From NCBI GenBank assembly GCA_025924845.1, contig JAICHN010000006.1:1-29607 (forward strand): a stretch of 29,607 nt of DNA, in the 5' to 3' direction. The position numbers and the translations under genes are program-made. Source of the DNA: Chloroflexota bacterium (GTDB lineage: Bacteria > Chloroflexota > UBA5177 > JANWHV01). The notes beneath the pieces are model-generated. The model was not told the origin of the DNA, did no database searches, and saw nothing but the letters and a program-made list of their open reading frames with translations. Below are positions 1-6,891 of the stretch, piece by piece. Positions within the stretch are counted from its first letter, which is position 1. Each line of letters opens with the position of its first letter.

Positions 1-19
1 TGATCGCCGCCGGCGATCA
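1..19. repeat. Short perfect inverted repeat at window edge
   Basis: An 8-bp arm (TGATCGCC) is mirrored by GGCGATCA around a 3-nt GCC loop. It lies about 25 nt downstream of the stop of the minus-strand aldo/keto reductase gene, so it could form a hairpin at its transcript end. No U-tract follows on the minus strand within the window. It is cut off by the window start, so its role cannot be settled. Confidence 0.3.
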
Positions 20-44
20 CGCACGCTCCCCAGCCAGATCATGA

Positions 45-1007
45 TTAGAGATCGACGCCCGGCGGGACCAACTGGTCGATCCGCTTCAGATGCTCGGCGG
101 GGATGTGAATCTCCGGGACACGCAGCACGCTTTCCAGTTGCTCCATCAGGCGCGGGCCGATGATCGGCGCCGTCACGACTGGATTGGCCAGGGTCCAGGC
201 CAGCGCGTACTCGGCGAGGCTCACTCCCAACTCGTCGGCCATCGGGATAAGCTCATCAACCACGGCCAGCTTACGCTGTCCCGCGTCCGAGTCCAGCGGC
301 TCGAAGAATTGGTCACGCGTCGCACGCGACTCGGCGGGCGGCGCCTCGCCCTTCCGATATTTGCCGGATAGGTAGCCTCGGTGCAGCGGGCTCCAGGGGA
401 TCACGCCCGTGCCGTACTTCTCGCAGACCGGCAACACGTCGCGCTCAATCCCTCGTGAGAGGATGCTGTAGGGCGGCTGCTCGCAGACAAAGCGTTCCAG
501 GCGCAGCCGATCGCTGACCCAGTAGCTCTCTACCAGTTGCCAGGCGGCAAAGGTGGAGGAGCCCAGGTAGCGGACCTTGCCCTGATGCACCAAGTCGTCG
601 AGCGCCCGCATGGTCTCTTCGATCGGCGTCTCGGGATCGGGCCGGTGGATCTGGTAGAGATCGATGTAATCGGTCTGGAGGCGGCGCAGACTGTCCTCCA
701 CCTGCCGGGTAATGTGGCGCCTGCTGTTCCCCCGGTCATTTGGCCCCGGTCCCATCACGCCATGCACCTTGGTGGCCAGTACCACCTCATCGCGCCGGCC
801 TTTCAGGGCCTTGCCGACGATTTCCTCGGAGACACCGGACGAGTACACATTCGCCGTGTCCAGAAAGTTGATTCCGGCCTCCAGGGCACGATGTATGATC
901 TGGATACACTCCTCATGATTGTTGTTGCCGCGCGGCCCAAACATCATGCAGCCGAGGCACAGCGGGGAGACCTTCAGGCCGGTATGACCCAGAGAGCGAT
1001 ATTCCAC
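45..1007 (-). CDS. Aldo/keto reductase family oxidoreductase
   Basis: NADPH-dependent carbonyl reductase of the aldo/keto reductase superfamily, presumably cytosolic; the substrate cannot be told from sequence. The product is 320 aa, normal for the YajO/Tas-like branch. The catalytic tetrad is visible: D50 and Y55 (in FLDTANVYSSG), K80 (ATK) and H121 (LYQIHRPD). The C-terminal half carries the cofactor-side segment ending in APIIGPR. I chose the GTG at 1007 because TGGAGG sits 7 nt upstream and the protein then begins V-E-Y-R-S-L-G, the usual family N-terminus; the open frame continues upstream to 1073 without family similarity. A TACACT -10-like box lies at 1060-1065. Family assignment is firm; physiological role unknown. 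Confidence 0.93.
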   Translation of the reverse strand: MEYRSLGHTGLKVSPLCLGCMMFGPRGNNNHEECIQIIHRALEAGINFLDTANVYSSGVSEEIVGKALKGRRDEVVLATKVHGVMGPGPNDRGNSRRHITRQVEDSLRRLQTDYIDLYQIHRPDPETPIEETMRALDDLVHQGKVRYLGSSTFAAWQLVESYWVSDRLRLERFVCEQPPYSILSRGIERDVLPVCEKYGTGVIPWSPLHRGYLSGKYRKGEAPPAESRATRDQFFEPLDSDAGQRKLAVVDELIPMADELGVSLAEYALAWTLANPVVTAPIIGPRLMEQLESVLRVPEIHIPAEHLKRIDQLVPPGVDL

Positions 1008-1059
1008 GGATAAACCTCCAGACGGGGAAGCGATCAAAGTTCTACGCACTTGCCTTACA

Positions 1060-1065
1060 AGTGTA
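1060..1065 (-). promoter_or_regulatory. Candidate -10 box for the aldo/keto reductase gene
   Basis: TACACT on the minus strand (preceded by GG), 53 nt upstream of the GTG start. No convincing -35 is seen at 16-18 nt. It is called because the same hexamer recurs upstream of several other genes in the window. Confidence 0.35.
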
Positions 1066-1154
1066 CCAAGCAAGCGGTGAACTCACCTTCCCGGGGGCCG
1101 GCGATGAGTTCAGGGAATCTCGACATCTTCGTAGATATCGGCAAGCGGCAGGGC

Positions 1155-2339
1155 TTATAAACCGTGAAGCGGAAACACCAGTTCACGTACCTGGCGGATC
1201 GTCTCCGTGGTTGCCGCCGCAAGCGCCTCATCCCGCTCCGCGCCGAGGCTGACGACCTGCTCGTCCAGGAACGTCTCGGCCAAGGGATGCGTGGTGTGGT
1301 GACGGCGCGACTGAAGAAAAGCGGGCGGCAAGTCTTGAGGAAGTGTCTGATCCGTCATCGCGGCAAATACCATGGTCCAGGCGCGGGGAACCACGCTATA
1401 AAGATCGTAGCCGCCGCCGCCCGTGGCAAGCCAGCGCCCGCCGCACAGTTCATGGGCCAGGTTGTGGAACTGCCGGCCCAGCACGGGCCAGATTGCCGTA
1501 CTCGTGGCCAGGTGGGTAATGGGGTCGAGCCAGTGACTGTCGCAGCCGCATTGGGTGACGATCAGATCGGGCCGGAAGGTCCGGGCCACGGGCAGTACGA
1601 CCTCCTCCACCACGCGCAGGAAAGGCGCGTCGGTGGTGTAGGGTTCCAGAGGCACGTTCACGCTAGTGCCATAGGCATCGCCCACGCCCAACTCCTCGAT
1701 GAACCCGGTGCCTGGGAAAAGGTACAGCCCGGACTCGTGTACGGAGATGGTCAGCACATTGGGGTCGCTATAGAATGCTTCCTGCACGCCGTCACCGTGG
1801 TGGGCATCGACATCGATGTAGACGACCCGGGCGCCGAAGCGATCGCGGGCCGCCTGGATGGCTATGGCCGGGTCGTTGTACACGCAAAACCCGGCCGCGC
1901 GATCCCGGTGCGCATGGTGCAGACCGCCGGCGGGGACGAAAGCGTGGAGCGCCCGTCCCTCCATCACCTCCTCCATCCCTACCACCGAGCCGCCCGCTAC
2001 CAGGGCCGCTGCCTCGTGCATGTGGGGGAAGGCAGGATTATCACCGGGACCGAAGCCGTGACGCGCGGCGCGTCCCTCCCACCCGGTAGGCGGTCCGCCG
2101 GTTGGGCTGAGCGCCTTGACCGTCTCGATATACGCCTCGTCGTGTACGGCAGCCAGTTCAGCGTGCGTAGCGGGACGGGGCGGCTGGGTGTACACCCCCT
2201 GCCCCTTTGCCAACCCACAGGCGCGTATCAACTCCACGGCAAGCTCGACCCGGATCGGCTGAAGGGGGTGCGAGGGGCCGAAGGTGTAGGGTATGGAGCG
2301 ATATTCATCGCCGAATACCAGGGCTACCGAATCAGGCAT
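1155..2339 (-). CDS. Histone deacetylase-fold (AcuC-like) amidohydrolase
   Basis: Zn-dependent deacetylase of the arginase/deacetylase fold; bacterial members remove acetyl groups from acetyl-lysine (AcuC acts on acetyl-CoA synthetase) or from polyamines. The 394-aa product shows the class signature. The catalytic His pair is H141-H142 in GGLHHAH. Zn ligands are D178 and H180 in the DVDAHHGDG block (176-184), and D267 in TQCGCDSHW. A C-terminal GGGGYD supplies the glycine-rich loop. Start: ATG at 2339 with AGAGGA upstream; the frame stays open to 2441 but that extension lacks family similarity and overlaps the PIN gene. It lies 22 bp downstream of the PIN toxin gene on the same strand, so read-through is possible. 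No acs or acuAB gene is visible, so AcuC itself is not proven. Confidence 0.92.
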   Translation of the reverse strand: MPDSVALVFGDEYRSIPYTFGPSHPLQPIRVELAVELIRACGLAKGQGVYTQPPRPATHAELAAVHDEAYIETVKALSPTGGPPTGWEGRAARHGFGPGDNPAFPHMHEAAALVAGGSVVGMEEVMEGRALHAFVPAGGLHHAHRDRAAGFCVYNDPAIAIQAARDRFGARVVYIDVDAHHGDGVQEAFYSDPNVLTISVHESGLYLFPGTGFIEELGVGDAYGTSVNVPLEPYTTDAPFLRVVEEVVLPVARTFRPDLIVTQCGCDSHWLDPITHLATSTAIWPVLGRQFHNLAHELCGGRWLATGGGGYDLYSVVPRAWTMVFAAMTDQTLPQDLPPAFLQSRRHHTTHPLAETFLDEQVVSLGAERDEALAAATTETIRQVRELVFPLHGL

Positions 2340-2361
2340 GGGGTTCCTCTTGGTGGGAGGT

Positions 2362-2778
2362 TTATTGGGTCGTGGACGCTGCCGGAACGCAGGTGAAGCC
2401 TTGCCGGGTGAAGTGCTGGTCAAAGGCAAAGGCGGTATCAAGATTTCTGTCGCGCATCATCTCAAAGCTCACGCAATCCACGAGACTCAAGTCGCGAGTG
2501 GAGGCCGTTAGTAGCGCCGCCGTGGCCCGATAATGGAGGGATACCTCAACCCATACCACCTCAACTAAAGGGAAGAAGACGGAGTGACAGGCATGTACAG
2601 CCTTCATTCCCAGACGACGTTGGGCTAGAGCCATGGTTTCCAGCAATACGTAATTGCTCGTTTTGATGGGATCCTGCCGAGAGTGTAGCGCCATCCAAGT
2701 TTCTAGGGCTCGCGCATGGTTTGCATCCTCGCGGCTGAGAAGTGAGAAGAACGCGGATGTGTCGATGAAGACGGTCAC
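2362..2778 (-). CDS. PIN-domain ribonuclease toxin (VapC-like)
   Basis: 138-aa PIN-domain protein, the usual VapC length. PIN toxins are Mg-dependent endoribonucleases that cleave tRNA or rRNA and are silenced by their partner antitoxin. Acidic residues expected for the metal site are present: D6 (FIDTSAFF), E47 (LLET), D101 (SLVDCVSFEMM) and D120 (AFAFDQHF). The gene begins with an ATG that overlaps the last 4 bp of the upstream antitoxin gene, the classic coupled toxin-antitoxin arrangement. All catalytic positions look intact, so I see no sign of decay. The VapC label is by architecture; the RNA target is unknown. Confidence 0.9.
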   Translation of the reverse strand: MTVFIDTSAFFSLLSREDANHARALETWMALHSRQDPIKTSNYVLLETMALAQRRLGMKAVHACHSVFFPLVEVVWVEVSLHYRATAALLTASTRDLSLVDCVSFEMMRDRNLDTAFAFDQHFTRQGFTCVPAASTTQ

Positions 2779-3014
2779 CCCAGATAGGCCTCTTCGAGGT
2801 AATGATCATGATTCTCGGACACATCACTGGCGGTATCGGTAAAACTCCCGGCCAGCTGAAAGCTGCGCTGCCACAACTCCTCTCGCCTGTTCTCCTTAAG
2901 AATACGCTCTACCCCTTCACGCACCAACTCTGCCAAGGAGATGCCACGCTGGGAGGCCAATGCCTTAAGTCCACATGCCTGCTCCTCGGTAAGCTGGATC
3001 TGTGTTCTTACCAT
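2775..3014 (-). CDS. Ribbon-helix-helix antitoxin (VapB/CopG-like)
   Basis: 79-aa antitoxin. Residues about 2-45 read as an RHH fold: a short beta strand (RTQIQLTEEQ) followed by two helices (LKALASQRGIS, LAELVREGVERIL). The acidic C-terminus (DTASDVSENHDHYLEEAYLG) would wrap the PIN toxin. Its stop overlaps the toxin start (2775-2778). I took the ATG at 3014, which has GGAG 8 nt upstream; a GTG at 3023 would add three residues (M-R-K). It presumably dimerises on the palindrome at 3056-3068 to repress its own operon. Confidence 0.85.
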   Translation of the reverse strand: MVRTQIQLTEEQACGLKALASQRGISLAELVREGVERILKENRREELWQRSFQLAGSFTDTASDVSENHDHYLEEAYLG

Positions 3015-3046
3015 TTTCCTCACTCCGCCATCACATCATGTACGCA

Positions 3047-3075
3047 CTTTAAGGCTGTTATGATAACACTCTCAA
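3047..3075 (-). promoter_or_regulatory. Candidate vapBC promoter with embedded operator palindrome
   Basis: On the minus strand a TTGAGA -35 (3070-3075) and a weak TTAAAG -10 (3047-3052) are separated by exactly 17 nt. That spacer contains the perfect palindrome TGTTAT-G-ATAACA (3056-3068). A dyad between -35 and -10, just upstream of an RHH antitoxin, is the expected geometry for autorepression. Visible in sequence; function inferred. Confidence 0.5.
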
Positions 3076-3138
3076 GACGGCTGGGACATAGCCGCTTTCC
3101 GGCATGCCCACCCCAAATTGTGTGTCTGGCGGAACGTG

Positions 3139-3993
3139 CTACACGTCGGCGAACCATCCCGGGAGCACTGAAACATCCTCGATCATGCGTATCTCCACTC
3201 CCAGCCTCAACTCCTTGAGCTTATCTAACAGTGCCTCGCCATCCAGCAAGTCGATCGGCGGCGCCCCGTCCCGCCTTGCTTCCGACTTCGCATCTCGGGT
3301 AAAGGCGCCGGTGGTGATGACCAGGCCGCGCTCGGCGCGGCCGATCATGGCGCCTCGGAAATCCCTGATCGTGCCCGCACCGACACTGCCCGCATACCGC
3401 TTACATTGAAACAACACCGGAAAGCCCAGGAGGCCGCCGAGGCGGATGATCCCGACGCCATCGATCCCGCCGTCCCCAGACCGTCCGGTAACGCGAACCT
3501 CCACGAAACCGGACTCCCGCAGGAGCCGCTGACATAGGCGCTCGAATGCATCGGGCGCCAATGCGTGCAGGGCGGCAAGCAGTCGCACACGCCAGGTGCC
3601 CTGATGTGGGTCTAGCGCGTCGATAGAGGTCGCCTCATCACCGAGATTTGAGGAACGTGCCGCGCGCCTTTCAGCACTTGCCCTGCGTGCGAAGCGGACA
3701 ATTTCCTGTGCATTAACTGGGCCACTCTGTCCTCGGCCCTTCACGGTAAGTATCCAGACGCCCCGGGCAGTATTTTCGAGCAGCCCATATGCCTTCAGAT
3801 ACGTGCGCGCCCAGGCCAGGCGATACGCCAATTCTGTTTGGCTCTGGTCGTGGACTTGTGCGGTATCCTCGTCGGATAGACCGAGTCCCTTGATAACCTC
3901 ATCGTCCAATTCGGCGATCGTCGCTGAGTCCCCGAGCTTCCGCATGGCGTTAAGCACCGGATTGAACAGTTCATGGTATTTGGGTACGGCCAT
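3139..3993 (-). CDS. Mrr-type restriction endonuclease
   Basis: 284-aa protein of the Mrr family, which cleaves modified DNA (type IV restriction). Residues about 5-85 form the Mrr N-terminal winged-helix region (YHELFNPVLNAMRKLG ... LLENTARGVW). Residues about 145-265 form the PD-(D/E)xK nuclease: AFERLCQRLLRESGF helix with E151, then GDGGIDG with D178, then FQCKRY with Q196 and K198, then the VITTGAFTRDAK segment and IDLLDGEAL. All catalytic positions are intact. Start ATG at 3993 has GGAG upstream. No methyltransferase is nearby, which fits a methyl-dependent enzyme. It sits between two toxin-antitoxin elements. Confidence 0.93.
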   Translation of the reverse strand: MAVPKYHELFNPVLNAMRKLGDSATIAELDDEVIKGLGLSDEDTAQVHDQSQTELAYRLAWARTYLKAYGLLENTARGVWILTVKGRGQSGPVNAQEIVRFARRASAERRAARSSNLGDEATSIDALDPHQGTWRVRLLAALHALAPDAFERLCQRLLRESGFVEVRVTGRSGDGGIDGVGIIRLGGLLGFPVLFQCKRYAGSVGAGTIRDFRGAMIGRAERGLVITTGAFTRDAKSEARRDGAPPIDLLDGEALLDKLKELRLGVEIRMIEDVSVLPGWFADV

Positions 3994-4048
3994 CGGATCT
4001 CCTCGCTCTACAACTTAGCATGATAGTAGCACGTTGGCAGTATCTCCA

Positions 4049-4067
4049 TGGTCACGGCTGTGGTCAC
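4049..4067. repeat. Direct repeat TGGTCAC x2 upstream of phd
   Basis: Two copies of TGGTCAC (4049-4055 and 4061-4067), offset 12 bp, in the divergent gap between mrr and the Phd antitoxin gene and just upstream of a TATACA box (about 4074-4079). A candidate operator for Phd; evidence is position and repetition only. Confidence 0.3.
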
Positions 4068-4126
4068 CAACGGTATACAAGGAGAACGGAGTAAACTGGA
4101 CGTAGCCCACTCTATGGGAGGAGTGC

Positions 4127-4366
4127 ATGCGCCAGGTCAGTATCCGTGAGGCCAAGACCTATCTCTCACGGCTGGTCGATGAAGCGGCCGATGGGGAAGA
4201 AATCATCATTGCCAAGGCGGGTAAGCCGATGGCGCGGCTGGTTGCACTAGAACCCGCCCCCCAGCCCCGGCGCATCGGCTTGCTAGAGGATAAGATTTGG
4301 ATCGCGGATGATTTTGATGCGCCACTTCCGGAGGAGATATTGGCGCTCTTCGAGGGGCCGATCTAG
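4127..4366 (+). CDS. Phd/YefM-type antitoxin without visible toxin
   Basis: 79-aa Phd/YefM family protein. The N-terminus (MRQVSIREAKTYLSRLVDEA) and the central EEIIIAKAGKPMARLVAL are the signature of this family, which binds operator DNA with its N-terminal half and masks a toxin with its acidic C-terminus. A GGGAGGAG ribosome binding site precedes the ATG. The usual partner (PIN or Doc/RelE toxin) should follow within a few bases, but only 158 bp remain before the mraY stop on the opposite strand and they hold no toxin-length frame. It may be an orphan left after toxin loss, or its target may lie elsewhere. Confidence 0.88.
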   Translation: MRQVSIREAKTYLSRLVDEAADGEEIIIAKAGKPMARLVALEPAPQPRRIGLLEDKIWIADDFDAPLPEEILALFEGPI

Positions 4367-4524
4367 GGCGCCTGCCGCCCCACGATGCGCTGCTCGCCGC
4401 CTACAGTGATTACGTTGAGGTCGTGTAAATCCGAGCATGACCCCGAATGCCCCGCCCATCGGTGAACCTCGTGTTTCCCGCTTTGGTCAGCCGGGGGCTT
4501 CGATCACCTGGCCGACCGGCACTA

Positions 4525-5499
4525 TTACCCTAGCGCCACGGCCAACCCAACCACCGCGCCCGCCACGCCCACCAGCCAGAAGCGTTGCACGATCTGGGTT
4601 TCCGGCCAACCGAGCTTCCCGAAGTGGTAGTGGATCGGCGTCATCTTGAAGACGCGCTTGCCGCCGGTGCGTTTGAAGTAACTGACCTGGATGATCACGG
4701 AGAGTGTCTCCGCCACGAAGATCACGCCGATCGGGATGAGGGCCACGATCTGGCCCGTCGCCATGGCCAGTCCGCCCAGCAGGGAGCCCAGGGCCAACGA
4801 GCCGGCGTCCCCCATGAAGAGGCGGGCCGGGTGGACGTTGTACCAGAGGAATCCGACCAGGGCGCCGATAGAGAGGAGACATAAGGCCCCGATCGCCCCT
4901 TGACCCTGGCTGAACGCAATAATCGCGAAGGCGGTCAGCGCGATGGCACAGGTGCCGGCAGCCAACCCATCCAGCCCGTCGGTCAGGTTTACGGCATGAC
5001 CGGCGGCAATGATCGCCAGTACCGCCGCCGGCGCGATAGCCCAGCCCAGATCTACCATGCCCAGGCCGGGCAGATGCTGTGGAGGCAGGCCGGGTCCCAG
5101 CACCTCCAGGACCACGGCGCCCGCCGCGATGCCTGCCTGCCAGGCCAGCTTGGGACGAGCGCGCATGCCTCCTCTGCGGAAGCGTGCCGAGCTCAGCACA
5201 TCGTCGTAGGCGCCCAGCGCGGTGGCGGCGAGGGTCAGGGCGATCAGCACGCCCACCGCGGCGTCATGCTCGGTCAGAAACGCCTGCGCGAACAGCGCGA
5301 TGATCGCCACGAAGATCAGGCCGCCCATACTCGGCGTACCGGCCTTGCTCTGGTTGCTCGCGGGCTCCTCGGCGCGGATCTGCTTCCCGGCCCCCAGGCG
5401 GACAAGACCGCGGATGAGATAGGGTATGGTGACGATTCCCGTCCCTGCCGCGGCAAGGAACAGGGCCGCGCCGCCAATCAGGCTGTCGGCGTCAGCCAT
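4525..5499 (-). CDS. mraY: Phospho-N-acetylmuramoyl-pentapeptide-transferase
   Basis: MraY transfers phospho-MurNAc-pentapeptide to undecaprenyl phosphate, making lipid I at the inner face of the membrane. The 324-aa product is polytopic, about the length seen in Gram-positives. Signature blocks are in order: KAGTPSMGG (52-60), the Asp pair D99-D100 (AYDDVLSS), NLTDGLDG (171-178), MGDAGS (229-234), and the late cytoplasmic MTPIHYHFGKLGWPE (from 286; the family usually has a His triad, here H-Y-H). Its ATG lies inside murF (22-bp overlap), with GGAGG ahead. It is the last gene of the cell-wall cluster here; the murD/ftsW/murG genes that often follow are absent and an accessory island begins instead. 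Confidence 0.96.
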   Translation of the reverse strand: MADADSLIGGAALFLAAAGTGIVTIPYLIRGLVRLGAGKQIRAEEPASNQSKAGTPSMGGLIFVAIIALFAQAFLTEHDAAVGVLIALTLAATALGAYDDVLSSARFRRGGMRARPKLAWQAGIAAGAVVLEVLGPGLPPQHLPGLGMVDLGWAIAPAAVLAIIAAGHAVNLTDGLDGLAAGTCAIALTAFAIIAFSQGQGAIGALCLLSIGALVGFLWYNVHPARLFMGDAGSLALGSLLGGLAMATGQIVALIPIGVIFVAETLSVIIQVSYFKRTGGKRVFKMTPIHYHFGKLGWPETQIVQRFWLVGVAGAVVGLAVALG

Positions 5500-6878
5500 C
5501 CTACCACCTCCTCCATCTCCATCCCTCGGGAGCCTTTCACCAGCACCACGTCCCCTTCATGCAGCAGATTGGCCAGGGCGGGCCGCAACGCCGCCTTGTC
5601 GGGGAACCATTGGGCCGTAGGGCCCGCCGCGTCCACGATTTCCCGGGCCAACGGCCCCATCCCGATCACCAGATCGACCCGTTCGGCCGCGTAGGCGCCA
5701 ATGGCCCGGTGGCTCTCCACCGCGATTTCGCCCATCTCCAGCATATCGGCCAGAATGGCCACGCGGCGCGAGCCTGATTGAGCCGCCGTCAGATCGAGCG
5801 CCGCTCTGACCGACAGCGGTGAGGCATTGTAGCTGTCGTCGATGATCAACCGTCGTTCGGCGCCTGGGCGCATTTTCTGGCGGGCCGCGCTCGCCGGCAC
5901 GGCCTCCAGGGCGGCCGGAATCTCCGTGGGCGCGATCCCAACCGCTTCCAGCACCGCTGCCGCGGCGAGAAGCGCCATGGCATGATGGGCGCCAGGGAGA
6001 GCGGTGCGAATCGGGGTGCGTCGCCCCTCGTGGACCAGGGTAAGGCGTAGTCCCGCGGGATGCGCCTGCACGTCCGTGCCTTGCCAGCGCGCTCCCTCGG
6101 TCAGTCCGAAGGTGCGTACCGGCCCCGGCGCCTGGGCGCTCATAGCGAGGGTACGCGGATCGTCGTGATTGAGGATGGCGATGCCGTGAGGGGGAAGGGT
6201 CGTAATCATCTCGCCCTTGGCCTGAGCGATCCGTTCAATGGTTCCGGCGCGGGCCAGGTGTACGGCTTCCACGTTCAGCACCACGCCAATCGTCTGCCTG
6301 GCGATGCCGGCCAGGAAGGCGATATCGCCGATATCGTAGATTCCCATCTCCAATACGGCGGCGCGGTGTGCCCCGCTGAGCGAGAGGAGGGTGAGGGGTA
6401 ATCCTATTTCGTTGTTGAAACTGCGCGGACTGGCCAACGTAGGGAGGAGCGACCCCAACGCCGCGGCCAGCACATCCTTGGCTGTCGTCTTGCCGACGCT
6501 CCCCGTCACGCCGATTACCGATAGGTCGGGGAATCGTCCACGCCACCAGGCTGCCAGGCTTTGCAGCGCGGCGAGCGGGTCGGGGACGACCCAGGTTACC
6601 CTCTTTGGTGGAAGTGCTTCCGGGGGGCGCGCGGCGATCACGGCGCTCGCCCCGCGCTCGATCGCGTCGGGAATGAACCGGTGTCCATCGGCATGCTCGC
6701 CGGGGAGCGCGATGAAGAGCGCGCCGGGCGCCGCGAGGCGTGAGTCGTTGACCGCGGGACCGAGCGCGTCGTTCCAGTCGACTGTGGCATCGGGCGCGCG
6801 CAGAGAGCCGATGCCGCTGAGCTGAGCGTACCGGCGGAGATCCGCGAGGGTCAGGCGCGTGGATATGGCAACACTCAA
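5478..6878 (-). CDS. murF: UDP-N-acetylmuramoyl-tripeptide--D-Ala-D-Ala ligase
   Basis: MurF adds D-Ala-D-Ala to UDP-MurNAc-tripeptide, the last cytoplasmic step of peptidoglycan precursor synthesis. The product is 466 aa. The N-terminal substrate-binding domain includes VNDSRLAAPGALFIALPGE. The ATP-binding P-loop is GVTGSVGKTT (123-132). The central domain carries LEMGIYDIGDIAFL and NHDD, and the C-terminal domain IIDDSYNASPLS and LADMLEMG, a MurF-typical Asn. The only plausible start is TTG at 6878, 13 nt after the ftsI stop and with a poor Shine-Dalgarno, so it probably relies on translational coupling. Downstream it overlaps mraY. No murE lies between ftsI and murF, unlike many dcw clusters. 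Confidence 0.95.
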   Translation of the reverse strand: MSVAISTRLTLADLRRYAQLSGIGSLRAPDATVDWNDALGPAVNDSRLAAPGALFIALPGEHADGHRFIPDAIERGASAVIAARPPEALPPKRVTWVVPDPLAALQSLAAWWRGRFPDLSVIGVTGSVGKTTAKDVLAAALGSLLPTLASPRSFNNEIGLPLTLLSLSGAHRAAVLEMGIYDIGDIAFLAGIARQTIGVVLNVEAVHLARAGTIERIAQAKGEMITTLPPHGIAILNHDDPRTLAMSAQAPGPVRTFGLTEGARWQGTDVQAHPAGLRLTLVHEGRRTPIRTALPGAHHAMALLAAAAVLEAVGIAPTEIPAALEAVPASAARQKMRPGAERRLIIDDSYNASPLSVRAALDLTAAQSGSRRVAILADMLEMGEIAVESHRAIGAYAAERVDLVIGMGPLAREIVDAAGPTAQWFPDKAALRPALANLLHEGDVVLVKGSRGMEMEEVVGWLTPTA

Positions 6879-6891
6879 CGGTCAGCGCGTT

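Noticed and set aside
1164..2396. Long plus-strand open frame antisense to the deacetylase gene
   Set aside because: It mirrors a gene with complete catalytic motifs; the antisense product shows no domain and is a product of high-GC codon bias.
4367..4430. Short frame after phd reading PHDALLAAYSDYVEVV, considered as a toxin remnant
   Set aside because: About 20 residues with no diagnostic PIN/Doc/RelE motif; too short to support a pseudogene call.
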